Positions 16,541 through 24,464 of a stretch of 64,000 bases of DNA are shown piece by piece. Position 1 is the stretch's first letter, and the number at the start of each line of letters is the position of its first letter. The stretch is from Kibdelosporangium persicum (GTDB lineage: Bacteria; Actinomycetota; Actinomycetes; Mycobacteriales; Pseudonocardiaceae): positions 124,001-188,000 of the forward strand of contig NZ_JAAATY010000012.1 in the NCBI RefSeq assembly GCF_013280595.1, given 5' to 3'. Under the pieces are notes generated by a model. The model was not told the DNA's origin and searched no databases. It was given only the letters and a program-made list of their open reading frames with translations. A program made the translations under genes and the position numbers.

Positions 16541-16870
16541 TCATCGGCCGAGTGCCTGCTCCAGTTCCTTCTTCGTCATCGATGAACGGCCTTTGATGTT
16601 GCGCTTCTTGGCCTCGTTGTAGAGCTGGTCCCGCGTCGGGCCGCCCGGGCCCTGCCGGTTGCCGGACCGCTTTCCGCCACGGCGCTGCGGCGACATGTCG
16701 TTCGTCGAGGACTTGCTGGCCTCTGTGGACTCGCCGGACTGGGCACGGTTCTTGTTCACCGTACGGGCGGCGATCTCCTTGGCCCGTTTGTCACTCGCGC
16801 CGCGCTTCTTGCTCGACGACTTGATGTGCTCGTACTGACGTTCGCGCTTGTCGCTCCATGACTGCGGCAT
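16541..16870 (-). CDS. Basic protein with C-terminal Rho N-terminal-like (SAP-type) motif
   Basis: A 109-residue, very basic protein of the type annotated as 'plasmid stabilization protein' in actinobacteria (begins MPQSWSDKRERQYEHIK). The middle is a low-complexity Ser/Arg/Gly linker. The last 30 residues (RDQLYNEAKKRNIKGRSSM then KKELEQAL) match the Rho-N/SAP-like helix-extended-helix fold that binds nucleic acid. ATG 16870 is preceded by GGAGGGTG. Transcribed after the topoisomerase IB gene on the same strand. Probably DNA- or RNA-binding; the role is unknown. Confidence 0.7.
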   Translation of the reverse strand: MPQSWSDKRERQYEHIKSSSKKRGASDKRAKEIAARTVNKNRAQSGESTEASKSSTNDMSPQRRGGKRSGNRQGPGGPTRDQLYNEAKKRNIKGRSSMTKKELEQALGR

Positions 16871-16924
16871 GTTCACCCTCCACGTGAGCACTGCGTAACC
16901 TGGGAGTACCCGTTCGGCCGACGT

Positions 16925-17893
16925 CTATGTCAGCAGGTCGAGCACCGCCAGCTCGATGTCCTCACGGCTGTCGGCCTTGGTCAGGTCGATGGTTCTGCCC
17001 TCGGTGTAGGCGGACACGACCCGCGGGTCCACATAGGAACGGCGGGCCACCGCCCTGGTGTTGCCGAGTTGTTCGGCCACCCGGTCCATCACCGCCGCTT
17101 CCACCTTCTTCGCGGCGGTCCTGGACCTCGGCGGGTCGTGCACTTCGGCGAAGGCCACCGCGGCGACCACCGTCGCGTTCCACGTCCGCAGGTCCTTCGC
17201 GGTGAACTCGTCGCCGGTCAGTTCCTTGAACCGGGCGTTGACGGAGTCCGCGTGCACTTCGCGCCACCGGCGTCCGTCCCGGAACACCAGCAGCCTGTCG
17301 GTGTCCGCCGACGCCCGGCGCAAGGACCTGATCAACTTGACCAGCAAGGAATCCTTCATCCGCAACCGGCGTTCGATGCCACCCTTTGCCGTATAACAGA
17401 ACAGCAGTTCGCCCTGGACGATCGTGACATCGTCGCGCAGCAGGGTGGCGACTCCGCGACTGTCGTCCGAGTACTGCTCGTTGCCGGTACGGAACACGCC
17501 GCGGTCCAACAACCGCAACGCGCCCGCATGCACCCTCGTACACGTCAGGCCGCGCCCCGTGAGGTCGTTCTCGATCGCTTGCCGGAACTTCGGCAGGCGC
17601 TCGACCAGTTCCAGTACGCGCTCGTGCTTCTCCTCGTCGCGCTCCCGCCGCCATTGCTCGTGGTAGAGGTACTGACGACGGCCCGCGTCGTCGATACCGA
17701 CCGCTTGGATGTGGCCGTTCGGATACGGGCAGATCCACACGTCGCGCCACGCAGGCGGGATGACCAGCCCAGTGGCGCGTTCACACGCCTCCTGGCAGGC
17801 AGGCGCGCCGTTCTCGTCGATGTACTGCCAGCCCTTGCCGCGCCGTCGGCGGGTCAGTCCCGGCCCGTTCGGGTCACTTCTCCTCAGCCGCAT
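16925..17893 (-). CDS. DNA topoisomerase IB (poxvirus-type)
   Basis: A 322-residue type IB topoisomerase. The N-terminal domain (GKGWQYIDENG, then PPAWRDVWICPYPNGHIQAVG) and the catalytic domain (TGNEQYSD region, TAKDLRTWNATV with the catalytic Arg, then NTRAVARRSYVDPRVV with the active-site Tyr) are complete. It relaxes supercoils by a 3'-phosphotyrosyl intermediate, without ATP. The short form without a linker domain is typical of bacteria. It starts 3 bp from the end of the SDR gene, so the two are cotranscribed. Many actinobacteria keep it beside stress-related genes. Confidence 0.92.
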   Translation of the reverse strand: MRLRRSDPNGPGLTRRRRGKGWQYIDENGAPACQEACERATGLVIPPAWRDVWICPYPNGHIQAVGIDDAGRRQYLYHEQWRRERDEEKHERVLELVERLPKFRQAIENDLTGRGLTCTRVHAGALRLLDRGVFRTGNEQYSDDSRGVATLLRDDVTIVQGELLFCYTAKGGIERRLRMKDSLLVKLIRSLRRASADTDRLLVFRDGRRWREVHADSVNARFKELTGDEFTAKDLRTWNATVVAAVAFAEVHDPPRSRTAAKKVEAAVMDRVAEQLGNTRAVARRSYVDPRVVSAYTEGRTIDLTKADSREDIELAVLDLLT

Positions 17894-17896
17894 GTC

Positions 17897-18910
17897 TCAC
17901 CGACGCCGGCCGGTCTTCCGGACGACACCCGCCACGCCGGCGGCCGCCGCGACCAACGCACCGCCCGTCAGCACGCCTTTGTGCCGGCTGGCCCATTGCT
18001 GCGGGCTGCCGGAATGCGCCATGTCGTCGAAGTCGCCGTGAGCGCCCTGATCGGTTCCGGACCGGTCGTCAGCAGGCCGCCACAGGTTGACGGGCTGCCG
18101 TGGATCCTGTGGGGCGCCAGTCTGTTGCGAGGCGTATCCGCTGCGCGCCAGGTAGTGATCCAGCAATCCCGGCATGATCTTGTCCCCCAGCAACGTCGCG
18201 ACGGTGGACATGCCGACCCAGCGTTCCCGGCGCCGGGGATGACCGGCCGCGTGGACGATCGCCCGTGCGGCGACTTCCGGCTGGTAGATCGGGGGCACCG
18301 GCTGGGCTCGTCGGGGCAACCGGGACAGCACCCACTTGAACTGCGGAGTGTTCACGGCGGGCAACTGCACCATCGTGACCCGTACACCGGACTTCTCGTG
18401 CAGGAGCTCGCACCGCAACGACTCGTGGAAGCCCTGGATGGCGTGCTTGGCCGCGCAGTACGCGGACTGCAACGGGATGCCGCGGTACGCCAACGCCGAT
18501 CCGACCTGGACGATGACACCGGAGTCCCGCGGCTTCATCCGCTTCAACGCGGCCTTGGTGCCGTAGACGTAGCCCAGGTAGCTGACCTCCATCACGCGCC
18601 GGAACTCCTCCGGCTCGATTTCGGTGACCGGGGCGAACACCCCGGAGAACGCATCGTTCACCCAGACGTCGATCGGCCCGAACCGCTCTTCGACGCGCCG
18701 CGCGGCGTCCTCGACCGCCTCGTGGTCCGCCACGTCGGCCGGGACGGCCATCGCCTCACCACCGGCGGCACGGACGTCGGCGGCCGCGCTGTCCAAACCG
18801 GACTGGCCACGGGCGACCAGCGCTATCCGGGCACCCCGCCGGGCGAACTCGCGTGCGGTCGCCCGGCCGACACCGCCGCTCGCTCCGGTGATCACCACGA
18901 CCTTCGACAC
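17897..18910 (-). CDS. SDR family oxidoreductase with C-terminal hydrophobic anchor
   Basis: A 337-residue classical SDR. The NAD(P) site is [15 protein letters not shown], the active site [20 protein letters not shown] (YxxxK), and the segment [14 protein letters not shown] is typical of the membrane-associated SDR subgroup in actinobacteria. About 80 residues follow the SDR domain and end in a hydrophobic Ala/Val helix ([15 protein letters not shown]) plus a TGRRR tail, which could anchor it to the membrane. Start ATG 18910. It heads the SDR-topoisomerase IB transcript. The substrate is unknown. Confidence 0.85.
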   Translation of the reverse strand: MSKVVVITGASGGVGRATAREFARRGARIALVARGQSGLDSAAADVRAAGGEAMAVPADVADHEAVEDAARRVEERFGPIDVWVNDAFSGVFAPVTEIEPEEFRRVMEVSYLGYVYGTKAALKRMKPRDSGVIVQVGSALAYRGIPLQSAYCAAKHAIQGFHESLRCELLHEKSGVRVTMVQLPAVNTPQFKWVLSRLPRRAQPVPPIYQPEVAARAIVHAAGHPRRRERWVGMSTVATLLGDKIMPGLLDHYLARSGYASQQTGAPQDPRQPVNLWRPADDRSGTDQGAHGDFDDMAHSGSPQQWASRHKGVLTGGALVAAAAGVAGVVRKTGRRR

Positions 18911-19040
18911 GATCCCACCCCGCTCCTCGTTCCGCTCGCTTCGGTAACCAAATACCCAGGCGCCGACCGCTCATACCGCCGCTGTCCCACCGTGGCCCGT
19001 TGCCGAAAACGGCGTCACGGCGGGTCATGGTGAGCTGAGG

Positions 19041-19724
19041 TCAGCCGGACTGCTCGGTCCTCGCGTGCGGCGCGCCCACCGGTTTCGACTCGGGCGAACC
19101 GCGCTGCCGCAGGTAGACGCTGAACACGGCCATCGAGCCGATCGCGAGGAACTCCGACTGCCAGTTCTGCAGCGTGCGGTTCCAGAAGTCCGCTGAGAAC
19201 ACGTACTCGACGTACCCGACCGGGTCCTGCAGATTGCCGAGCTGTTCGGCGTTGTAGGCGCTCATGCCGGAGACGGACTGGGCGAACCACGACAACAGGA
19301 ACAGGACCAGCATCATCAGGCCGAGCGACCGGGAGAACACTGCCGTTCGCCACCCGCCCACGCGTGCCCACAGTGGCGAGTCCTTGGTGGCGTACCGGCC
19401 GACGAGTTGCTGCTTGTCCGATTCCACGCCGATGTCCGGCGGATGCTTGGATTCCGGCGAACCAAGCTGGATCAGCCAGACCGTGAGCAGGATGTACAGG
19501 AAGAACTGCAGATACTCGGACTGCCAGTTCTCCGCGACATCGACCGCGAAGTCCGAAGAAGTCACGTACCGCACGAGATCGATGGGCGCTCCGCGCTCGG
19601 CGATCAGCCGGTCGTTGTGGTCCGCCCACCCGGCGAAGGCCTGGCCGACCAGCGCGCCGAGCAGCAACAACCCGAAGCAGAGGCTCAATCCATTGTGGCG
19701 GACGTACCGCAGCGCGCGGTTCAT
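19041..19724 (-). CDS. DUF6766 family membrane protein
   Basis: A 227-residue membrane protein with four predicted helices. It is an internal duplication: each half has a hydrophobic helix, a segment ending ENWQSEYLQFF or QNWQSEFLAIG, and a helix followed by RGSPESK or LGSPESK. I recognise it as DUF6766; the function is unknown. ATG 19724 overlaps the stop of a 28-residue membrane peptide (ATGA). The repeats suggest two-fold pseudosymmetry as in small transporters or channels; that is inference. Confidence 0.75.
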   Translation of the reverse strand: MNRALRYVRHNGLSLCFGLLLLGALVGQAFAGWADHNDRLIAERGAPIDLVRYVTSSDFAVDVAENWQSEYLQFFLYILLTVWLIQLGSPESKHPPDIGVESDKQQLVGRYATKDSPLWARVGGWRTAVFSRSLGLMMLVLFLLSWFAQSVSGMSAYNAEQLGNLQDPVGYVEYVFSADFWNRTLQNWQSEFLAIGSMAVFSVYLRQRGSPESKPVGAPHARTEQSG

Positions 19725-19807
19725 GACGTCAAACCGATGAGGATCATGTAGAGCAGCCCCCCGAAGACGAGGACGAGATACGCCAGGAGAATGCCGCGCG
19801 CCTTCAT
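19721..19807 (-). CDS. 28-residue single-helix membrane peptide
   Basis: A 29-codon frame too short for ordinary ORF calling. It begins MKARGILLAYLVLVFGGLLY, is hydrophobic throughout the centre and ends ...IGLTS. ATG 19805-19807 overlaps the upstream lipoprotein stop (ATGA), and its own TGA overlaps the DUF6766 start (ATGA). Such placement at both ends is strong evidence that it is translated. It is probably an accessory subunit or stabiliser of the DUF6766 membrane protein. Confidence 0.7.
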   Translation of the reverse strand: MKARGILLAYLVLVFGGLLYMILIGLTS

Positions 19808-20196
19808 GTTCCGTCTACTTTGCACTCGTAGGGCTCCTCGCCGTGCGGCACGCAGCCCGCGCCGACGATGCGCCACCCTTCGGGGAACTCGCGCAGGAAC
19901 AACGTGTCGCCCTTGGTCCTGATCTGCGCGGTGTCACTCCACACCTCGACGGCGTCCGGGCGGTCGGTCGGCAGGCCCAGCGTCGGCAGCGCCTGCGGGC
20001 ACCCTTCGGGACGGAGCACGACGATCCGCCGAACAGCTTGTGGCGCCAGCAAAGAACAGGCCGTGACGGAGTCGTTGACCGCGAGCGCGGTCACGAACTT
20101 GCCGGCCGCGTCCGACGCGGGAGCAGTGCCCGACGATCCTCCGCATCCACCCACGGCGAGCACAGCGGCGACAACGCACACCGGAAACTTTCGCAC
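19804..20196 (-). CDS. Small lipoprotein, first gene of the DUF6766 operon
   Basis: About 130 residues. The signal peptide ends AVLAVGGCGG, a lipobox-like site, followed by a Gly/Ser/Thr linker. The mature domain has two to three Cys (TACSLL, PEGCPQALPTLG, GCVPHGEEPYEC), which may form disulfides. The GTG at 20196, with GGGGG 10 bp upstream, is preferred to the TTG at 20205. It resembles small actinobacterial lipoproteins with an NTF2/cystatin-like fold, but the family is not assigned. It overlaps the 28-residue peptide by 4 bp. Confidence 0.65.
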   Translation of the reverse strand: MRKFPVCVVAAVLAVGGCGGSSGTAPASDAAGKFVTALAVNDSVTACSLLAPQAVRRIVVLRPEGCPQALPTLGLPTDRPDAVEVWSDTAQIRTKGDTLFLREFPEGWRIVGAGCVPHGEEPYECKVDGT

Positions 20197-20265
20197 GAGA
20201 TTCAATACCCCCGATGACCGTCACTTAACCGTGTCGGTATTGGACAACCGCTACAGTGGGCCTCG

Positions 20266-20808
20266 ATGCTCCCGGTAACCACCGAACGCCTCGTCCTGCG
20301 GCCGTTCACCGAGACCGACCTCGACGACCTGCACGACATTCACAGGCGCCCCGAAGTCGCCCGATACCTGTTGTGGGACGCCCACACCCGCGAGGAGACC
20401 CAAGCCGCCCTGGCGAAACGGATCAAGCAGACCAGCCTGACGGCTGAGGGCGACAATCTCGCGATCGCGGTCGAACTGCGTGCCTCAGGCACGCTCATCG
20501 GCGACTTCAACCTGGAGTGGCTCAGTGCCGAACTGGGCCGCGCCGAAATCGGGTTCGTGATGCACCCCGGCCACGGCGGCCGCGGCTACGCCACCGAGGC
20601 CGGCCGCGAGGTGCTGCGACTGGCCTTCGAGACCTTTCACTTCCACCGCGTGGTCGGCCTGTGCAACGGCGAGAACCACTCGTCCCAGCGGCTGATGGAA
20701 CGGCTGGGCATGCGCCGGGAGGCGTACTTCCTGCAGAGCGAGATGCTCAAGGGCAAACGGGTCGATCTGGCGGTCTACGCGATGCTCGCCGAGGAGTGGT
20801 CAGGCTGA
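20266..20808 (+). CDS. GNAT family N-acetyltransferase (RimJ/RimL-like)
   Basis: A 180-residue acetyltransferase that opens TTERLVLRPFTETDLDDL, typical of RimJ/RimL, with the acetyl-CoA loop HPGHGGRGYATEA near residue 105 and the C-terminal NGENHSSQRLMERLGM. Complete. The acceptor (a protein N-terminus, an antibiotic or a polyamine) cannot be deduced. Monocistronic, convergent with a VOC gene. Confidence 0.88.
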   Translation: MLPVTTERLVLRPFTETDLDDLHDIHRRPEVARYLLWDAHTREETQAALAKRIKQTSLTAEGDNLAIAVELRASGTLIGDFNLEWLSAELGRAEIGFVMHPGHGGRGYATEAGREVLRLAFETFHFHRVVGLCNGENHSSQRLMERLGMRREAYFLQSEMLKGKRVDLAVYAMLAEEWSG

Positions 20809-20908
20809 CCACAGCTCGGCAGGCGCCTTCCCGGATCGGAATCACGGAGGGGACGCACGAATACCGTTCCCCCTTCAGCGTCGGCGAAAGAAACCCTGTA
20901 GCGATGGC

Positions 20909-21325
20909 TTATGACGCCCCGGCCGCTTCGGTGCGAGTGCTGAACACCAGTTCCCACAGGTGTCCGTCGGGGTCACTGAAGTAACCCATGTACCCCTCGT
21001 CGTGGTCATCGGCGGGCCGGGGAACCGATCCTCCTGCCGCCTTGGCACGCGCGAGAACGTCATCAAGCTCTCCCTTGCTGCTCATCGCACACGAGATGAC
21101 GCAGGCACCCGCGACGGGAAGATCGTCCGCCCGAATCCCGGCACGATCCGTGTACGTCTTGTACTGGGAGTGCTCGATCAGGAACAGCGACAGATTCGGC
21201 AACTCGAACGCGACAGCGCCCTCTTCGACATCAGACGTTTCCAATCCCAGACCATCACGGTAGAAGCGCGATGACCGTTCCACATCAGTGACCGGCAACG
21301 AAACGACGACAGCGACGGGTTTCAT
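20909..21325 (-). CDS. VOC (glyoxalase/dioxygenase-fold) family protein
   Basis: A 138-residue single-chain VOC protein with two beta-alpha-beta-beta-beta units: VVVSLPVTDVERSSRFYRD opens the first and GYMGYFSDPDGHLWELV closes the second. The Glu in LWELV is a usual metal ligand. Members include glyoxalases, antibiotic-sequestering proteins and dioxygenases; the role here is unknown. Start ATG 21325. Confidence 0.85.
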   Translation of the reverse strand: MKPVAVVVSLPVTDVERSSRFYRDGLGLETSDVEEGAVAFELPNLSLFLIEHSQYKTYTDRAGIRADDLPVAGACVISCAMSSKGELDDVLARAKAAGGSVPRPADDHDEGYMGYFSDPDGHLWELVFSTRTEAAGAS

Positions 21326-21724
21326 TCCAGCACTTTATCGCACCAACCGGACCTCTCACGCGAAAGGAACAGCGGACACAATCCCGGCAATCCGACGGGC
21401 CGTCACGGCCCGGCTGACGGAGCCGTGGCACGCTCGGACGGCTGATGGACCACGACGCCGCGAAGATCCATCCGGCCAAGGCGCTCACCCTGTCCGAACG
21501 GCTCAAGCACTTCGAGGTCAACGCGGACGAACGCGGGCAATCGACTGTCCACAATGAACTCCGCAGGACCCGTATCCGCCACGGTGACTGCACCAAGGCA
21601 CTGACCGAGTGCGAACGTGCCGTGCGGATGCAGCGGAAGCTCGGCAACCGCAACGGTGAGGCCTCCGCAGCGGACAGCGCGCTCGATGCCGGCGGAACCG
21701 GCCACCTGACCTATCATCCGCGAC
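21326..21724. other. 399-bp region with a possible TPR-regulator remnant
   Basis: Between the VOC gene and the MobA-MoaD gene. A plus-strand frame (21445-21720) reads like the tail of a TPR-rich regulator (ALTECERAVRMQRKLGNRNG, then EASAADS), as in AfsR/SARP proteins, but it is short and degenerates. I see no other gene. Confidence 0.35.
21445..21720 (+). pseudogene. Possible remnant of a TPR/AfsR-type regulator
   Basis: The frame has one recognisable TPR-like helix pair (residues about 45-80: CTKALTECERAVRMQRKLGN, then RNGEASAADS) that matches the 'ELGDRxGEAxAxxSLG' pattern of SARP-type regulators, and nothing like the rest of such a protein. The frame continues into the MobA gene region as a shadow. 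No ribosome-binding site. Weak evidence. Confidence 0.25.
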
Positions 21725-22573
21725 GTGCAGACTGCAGCGGGTGTCGTCCTCGCGGGCGGCCGTTCCAGCAGGATGGGACGGCCGAAAGCCGGCTTGGCAT
21801 GGCACGGTTCCACGTTCCTGTACCGGACCAGCGCCCTGTTGGGCCGGGCGGTCGACGGTCCCGTCGTGGTCGTCGCGGCCCCCGGGCAGACGCTGCCCGG
21901 CCTGCCCGACGGGGTCGCGGTCGTCCAGGACCCGGTCGAAGGACTTGGGCCGATGCAAGGGGTGGCCGCCGGTCTGGCGGCGGTGGCCGACCGGGCCGAG
22001 ATCGCCTTCGTGTGCTCGACGGACATGCCGTTCCTGCACCCCGCGTTCGTCCGGCGGGTGCTGCGAGGGATGGACGACACCAAAGCCGACATGCTGCTGC
22101 CGTTCGCGCGCGGGTTCCGGCAGCCGTTGGCGGCCGGATACCGGACCTCGCTGGCCGGGCTGATCACCACGTTGATCGGCGAAGGCGATCTGCGGCCGGG
22201 CATGCTGTTCAAGCACTGCGAAGTCGTGCAGTTCGACGACGCCCAACTGCTCGACGACAGCGCGCTCAAGCGCTTCGACCCCGAACTGGAGTCGGTGGTC
22301 AACGTCAACACGCCCGAGGACTACGCGACTGCCCTCGGCCGCAGGCCGCCCACGGTCGTGGTCGAGCGGTTCGGTGCGCTGGCAGGCAAAGACGGGCACC
22401 GGCCGACGGAGATCGAAGCGGCCACATTGGGCGCGGCCGCTGACGCGGTCGGGCTGACGCTGGATCGGCATGTCGTCGCCGCGGTGAACGGCGACCAGGT
22501 TTACCGCGATGCGAAACTGCCGCTCGTGACAGGCGATTCCGTGGCGTTCCTCTCAGCGGACGCGGGCGGCTGA
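21725..22573 (+). CDS. MobA-type nucleotidyltransferase fused to a MoaD/ThiS-like domain ending in Gly-Gly
   Basis: A 282-residue fusion. Residues 1-200 are a molybdenum cofactor nucleotidyltransferase (AGVVLAGGRSSRMGRPKAG, then CSTDMPFLHPAF), which would join GMP or CMP to molybdopterin. Residues about 205-282 (VVERFGALAGKDGHRPTEIE ... GDSVAFLSADAGG) look like a MoaD/ThiS beta-grasp protein, ending exactly in the Gly-Gly needed for thiocarboxylation. Start GTG 21725. First gene of a six-gene plus-strand block for an aldehyde oxidoreductase and formate dehydrogenase. The fusion order and its match to the adjacent pterin enzymes support a combined sulfur-carrier and nucleotide-attachment role. 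Confidence 0.78.
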   Translation: MQTAAGVVLAGGRSSRMGRPKAGLAWHGSTFLYRTSALLGRAVDGPVVVVAAPGQTLPGLPDGVAVVQDPVEGLGPMQGVAAGLAAVADRAEIAFVCSTDMPFLHPAFVRRVLRGMDDTKADMLLPFARGFRQPLAAGYRTSLAGLITTLIGEGDLRPGMLFKHCEVVQFDDAQLLDDSALKRFDPELESVVNVNTPEDYATALGRRPPTVVVERFGALAGKDGHRPTEIEAATLGAAADAVGLTLDRHVVAAVNGDQVYRDAKLPLVTGDSVAFLSADAGG

Positions 22574-22610
22574 CGAGCATTTCGCCAGTGTGGAGGCATA
22601 CAGTCTGCAC

Positions 22611-24413
22611 ATGGCGCCGGGTGGTTTCTTCGCACGAGCTCTGATCGTCGACGTCGACGGTGAGACCGCGACGGGCATGCCCTTCGAGCTGGACGAGCGG
22701 GTGCTGCGGGCGTACCTCGGCGGTGTCGGCCTGGGTACGTGGCTGATGCACCGGCTGGCCCCGCCGCGGGTCGATCCCCTCGCGCCGGAGGCACCGCTGG
22801 CGTTCGTGTTCTCCTCGTTGGTCGGCACGCCGCTGACCACGAGCGCGAAGTTCGCGGTGGTGGCGAAGTCCCCGCTGACCGGGCTGCTCACCGACGCGCT
22901 CGCGTCCAGCCAGTTCGCCATCGCGGGCAAGCTGACCGGGCACGACGCGATCGTGATCCGCGGCCGCGCCACGCAGCTGTCCGTGCTGCTGATCGACGCT
23001 GCCGGGGTACGGCTCGAACCAGCGCCGGAATTGGCCGGACTGCCCGCGTCCGAGGCGGAGACCCAGGCGCGGGAACGGTTCGGCCGTGGCTGGCGCACGG
23101 CGGCGATCGGCCCCGCCGGGGAACGTCAGGTCCGGTACGCGACGATCAGTCACGACGGGCGGCACGCCGGGCGCGGTGGCCTCGGCGCGGTGCTGGGCGC
23201 CAAGAACATCAAGGCGGTGCTCGTCCGGTCGGGGACCAAGGTGTCCGTGGCCGACCAGGCCGGGGTCCTCGCCGCCGCGAAGGACCTGCGCAAGCGGAGT
23301 TTCGGCCCGGCCACGGCGAAGTACCGCGAGCTGGGCACGTTGGCGAACCTGCTGGCGTTCAACGCGGTCAGCACGCTGCCGACCCGCAACTTCACGGCCG
23401 CGACCTTCGAGGGCGCGCCGAAGCTGGCCGCCGAGGAGCTGCACGAGATGCGCGGGGTCGCCCGCAACAGCTGTGCGTCGTGCTCGATCGGCTGTGAGCA
23501 CATCTACTCCCGCAAGGGCGGCGGCAGCCAGCGGATGGAGTACGAGAACGTCTTCGCGCTGGGACCGTTGTGCGGGGTGTCCGACCCGGACGACGTCTTC
23601 GCCGCGAGCGCCCGGTGCGACGAGCTCGGTCTCGACACCATTTCCGCAGGGGGGACGATCGCGTGGGCGATGGAGTGCGTCGAGCGTGGCCTGATCGACG
23701 AGCCGTGGCTCAGATTCGGTGACGGGACCGCCCTGCTGCGGGCGCTCGACGCGATCGGCGACCGCTCCCCCGGCCTCGGCGAACTGCTCGCCCAGGGCTC
23801 CCGGGCGGCCGCCGGGATCGTCGGGCACGGCTCGATCGACTTCGCGCCGCAGGTCAAGGGCCTGGAGCTGCCGGGGTACGAGCCCAGGAGCCTGCAGTCC
23901 ATGGCCTTGGGCCTGGCGGTGAACGCCCGCGGTGCCGACCACAACCGCTCGGGCGCCTACGAGGCCGACCTGTCCGGCGACGTCAACCGGTTCGCCGGTG
24001 GCGCCGCCCACGTGGCCGCCGCGATCGGCACCGAGGACCGCGCCGCGGTGATGGACTCGATGATCTTGTGCAAGTTCCTCCGCGGAGTCTTCGAGGACCC
24101 GTTCACCGAGTGGGCCCGGCTGCTCTCGCTGGTGACCGGCTGGGACATGGACGACGGCGAGCTGCGCCGGGCGGCGCAGCGGATCGTCCGGGCGAAACGG
24201 GCCTTCAACCTGCGGGAAGGCGCCACGGCCGCGGACGACACGCTGCCGGCGCGGATGCTCACGACGCCGCTGGAGCTGGCGTCCGGCCGGACCGCCACGC
24301 TGACCGCCGACCGGTTGCGTTCCATGATCACGAGTTATTACGTTGCGCGGGGATTCGACGAGGCAGGACGCGTGATCACGACCGATCTCCCCGACTTACT
24401 CCTCGAAGCATGA
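22611..24413 (+). CDS. Aldehyde:ferredoxin oxidoreductase (tungsten/molybdenum)
   Basis: A 600-residue AOR-family enzyme. The N-terminal AOR domain binds the bis-pterin tungsten centre. Residues about 285-300 carry CASCSIGC (CxxCxxxC), and a fourth cluster ligand lies in MILCKFL near residue 490, together holding one [4Fe-4S] cluster. Full length for the family. It oxidises aldehydes to acids. ATG 22611 is used; GTG 22590 is possible. No ferredoxin-like AorA subunit gene is adjacent; electrons might go to the NuoE/NuoF-type subunit encoded two genes on. Preceded by the MobA-MoaD fusion and followed by fdhA. Confidence 0.88.
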   Translation: MAPGGFFARALIVDVDGETATGMPFELDERVLRAYLGGVGLGTWLMHRLAPPRVDPLAPEAPLAFVFSSLVGTPLTTSAKFAVVAKSPLTGLLTDALASSQFAIAGKLTGHDAIVIRGRATQLSVLLIDAAGVRLEPAPELAGLPASEAETQARERFGRGWRTAAIGPAGERQVRYATISHDGRHAGRGGLGAVLGAKNIKAVLVRSGTKVSVADQAGVLAAAKDLRKRSFGPATAKYRELGTLANLLAFNAVSTLPTRNFTAATFEGAPKLAAEELHEMRGVARNSCASCSIGCEHIYSRKGGGSQRMEYENVFALGPLCGVSDPDDVFAASARCDELGLDTISAGGTIAWAMECVERGLIDEPWLRFGDGTALLRALDAIGDRSPGLGELLAQGSRAAAGIVGHGSIDFAPQVKGLELPGYEPRSLQSMALGLAVNARGADHNRSGAYEADLSGDVNRFAGGAAHVAAAIGTEDRAAVMDSMILCKFLRGVFEDPFTEWARLLSLVTGWDMDDGELRRAAQRIVRAKRAFNLREGATAADDTLPARMLTTPLELASGRTATLTADRLRSMITSYYVARGFDEAGRVITTDLPDLLLEA

Positions 24414-24415
24414 TT

Positions 24416-24444
24416 GTATGGCGTATGTTGTATGCGGCATACGC
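24416..24444 (+). promoter_or_regulatory. Operator-like repeats upstream of fdhA
   Basis: Three GTATG units at 24416, 24423 and 24430, 7 bp apart. The last begins a perfect palindrome GTATGCgGCATAC (24430-24442), within a larger inverted pair GCGTATG (24421-24427) / CATACGC (24438-24444). It lies in the AT-rich gap just after the AOR stop and 20-50 bp before the fdhA start. A likely regulator site (GntR/FCD-type operators are similar), possibly giving fdhA its own promoter. Confidence 0.5.
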
Positions 24445-24464
24445 TCCAGCGACGGAGGTCCGTG

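Noticed and set aside
20809-20908. A GGGGA/TCCCC hairpin between the GNAT and VOC genes
   Set aside because: The stem is short and the loop long; too weak to call as a terminator.
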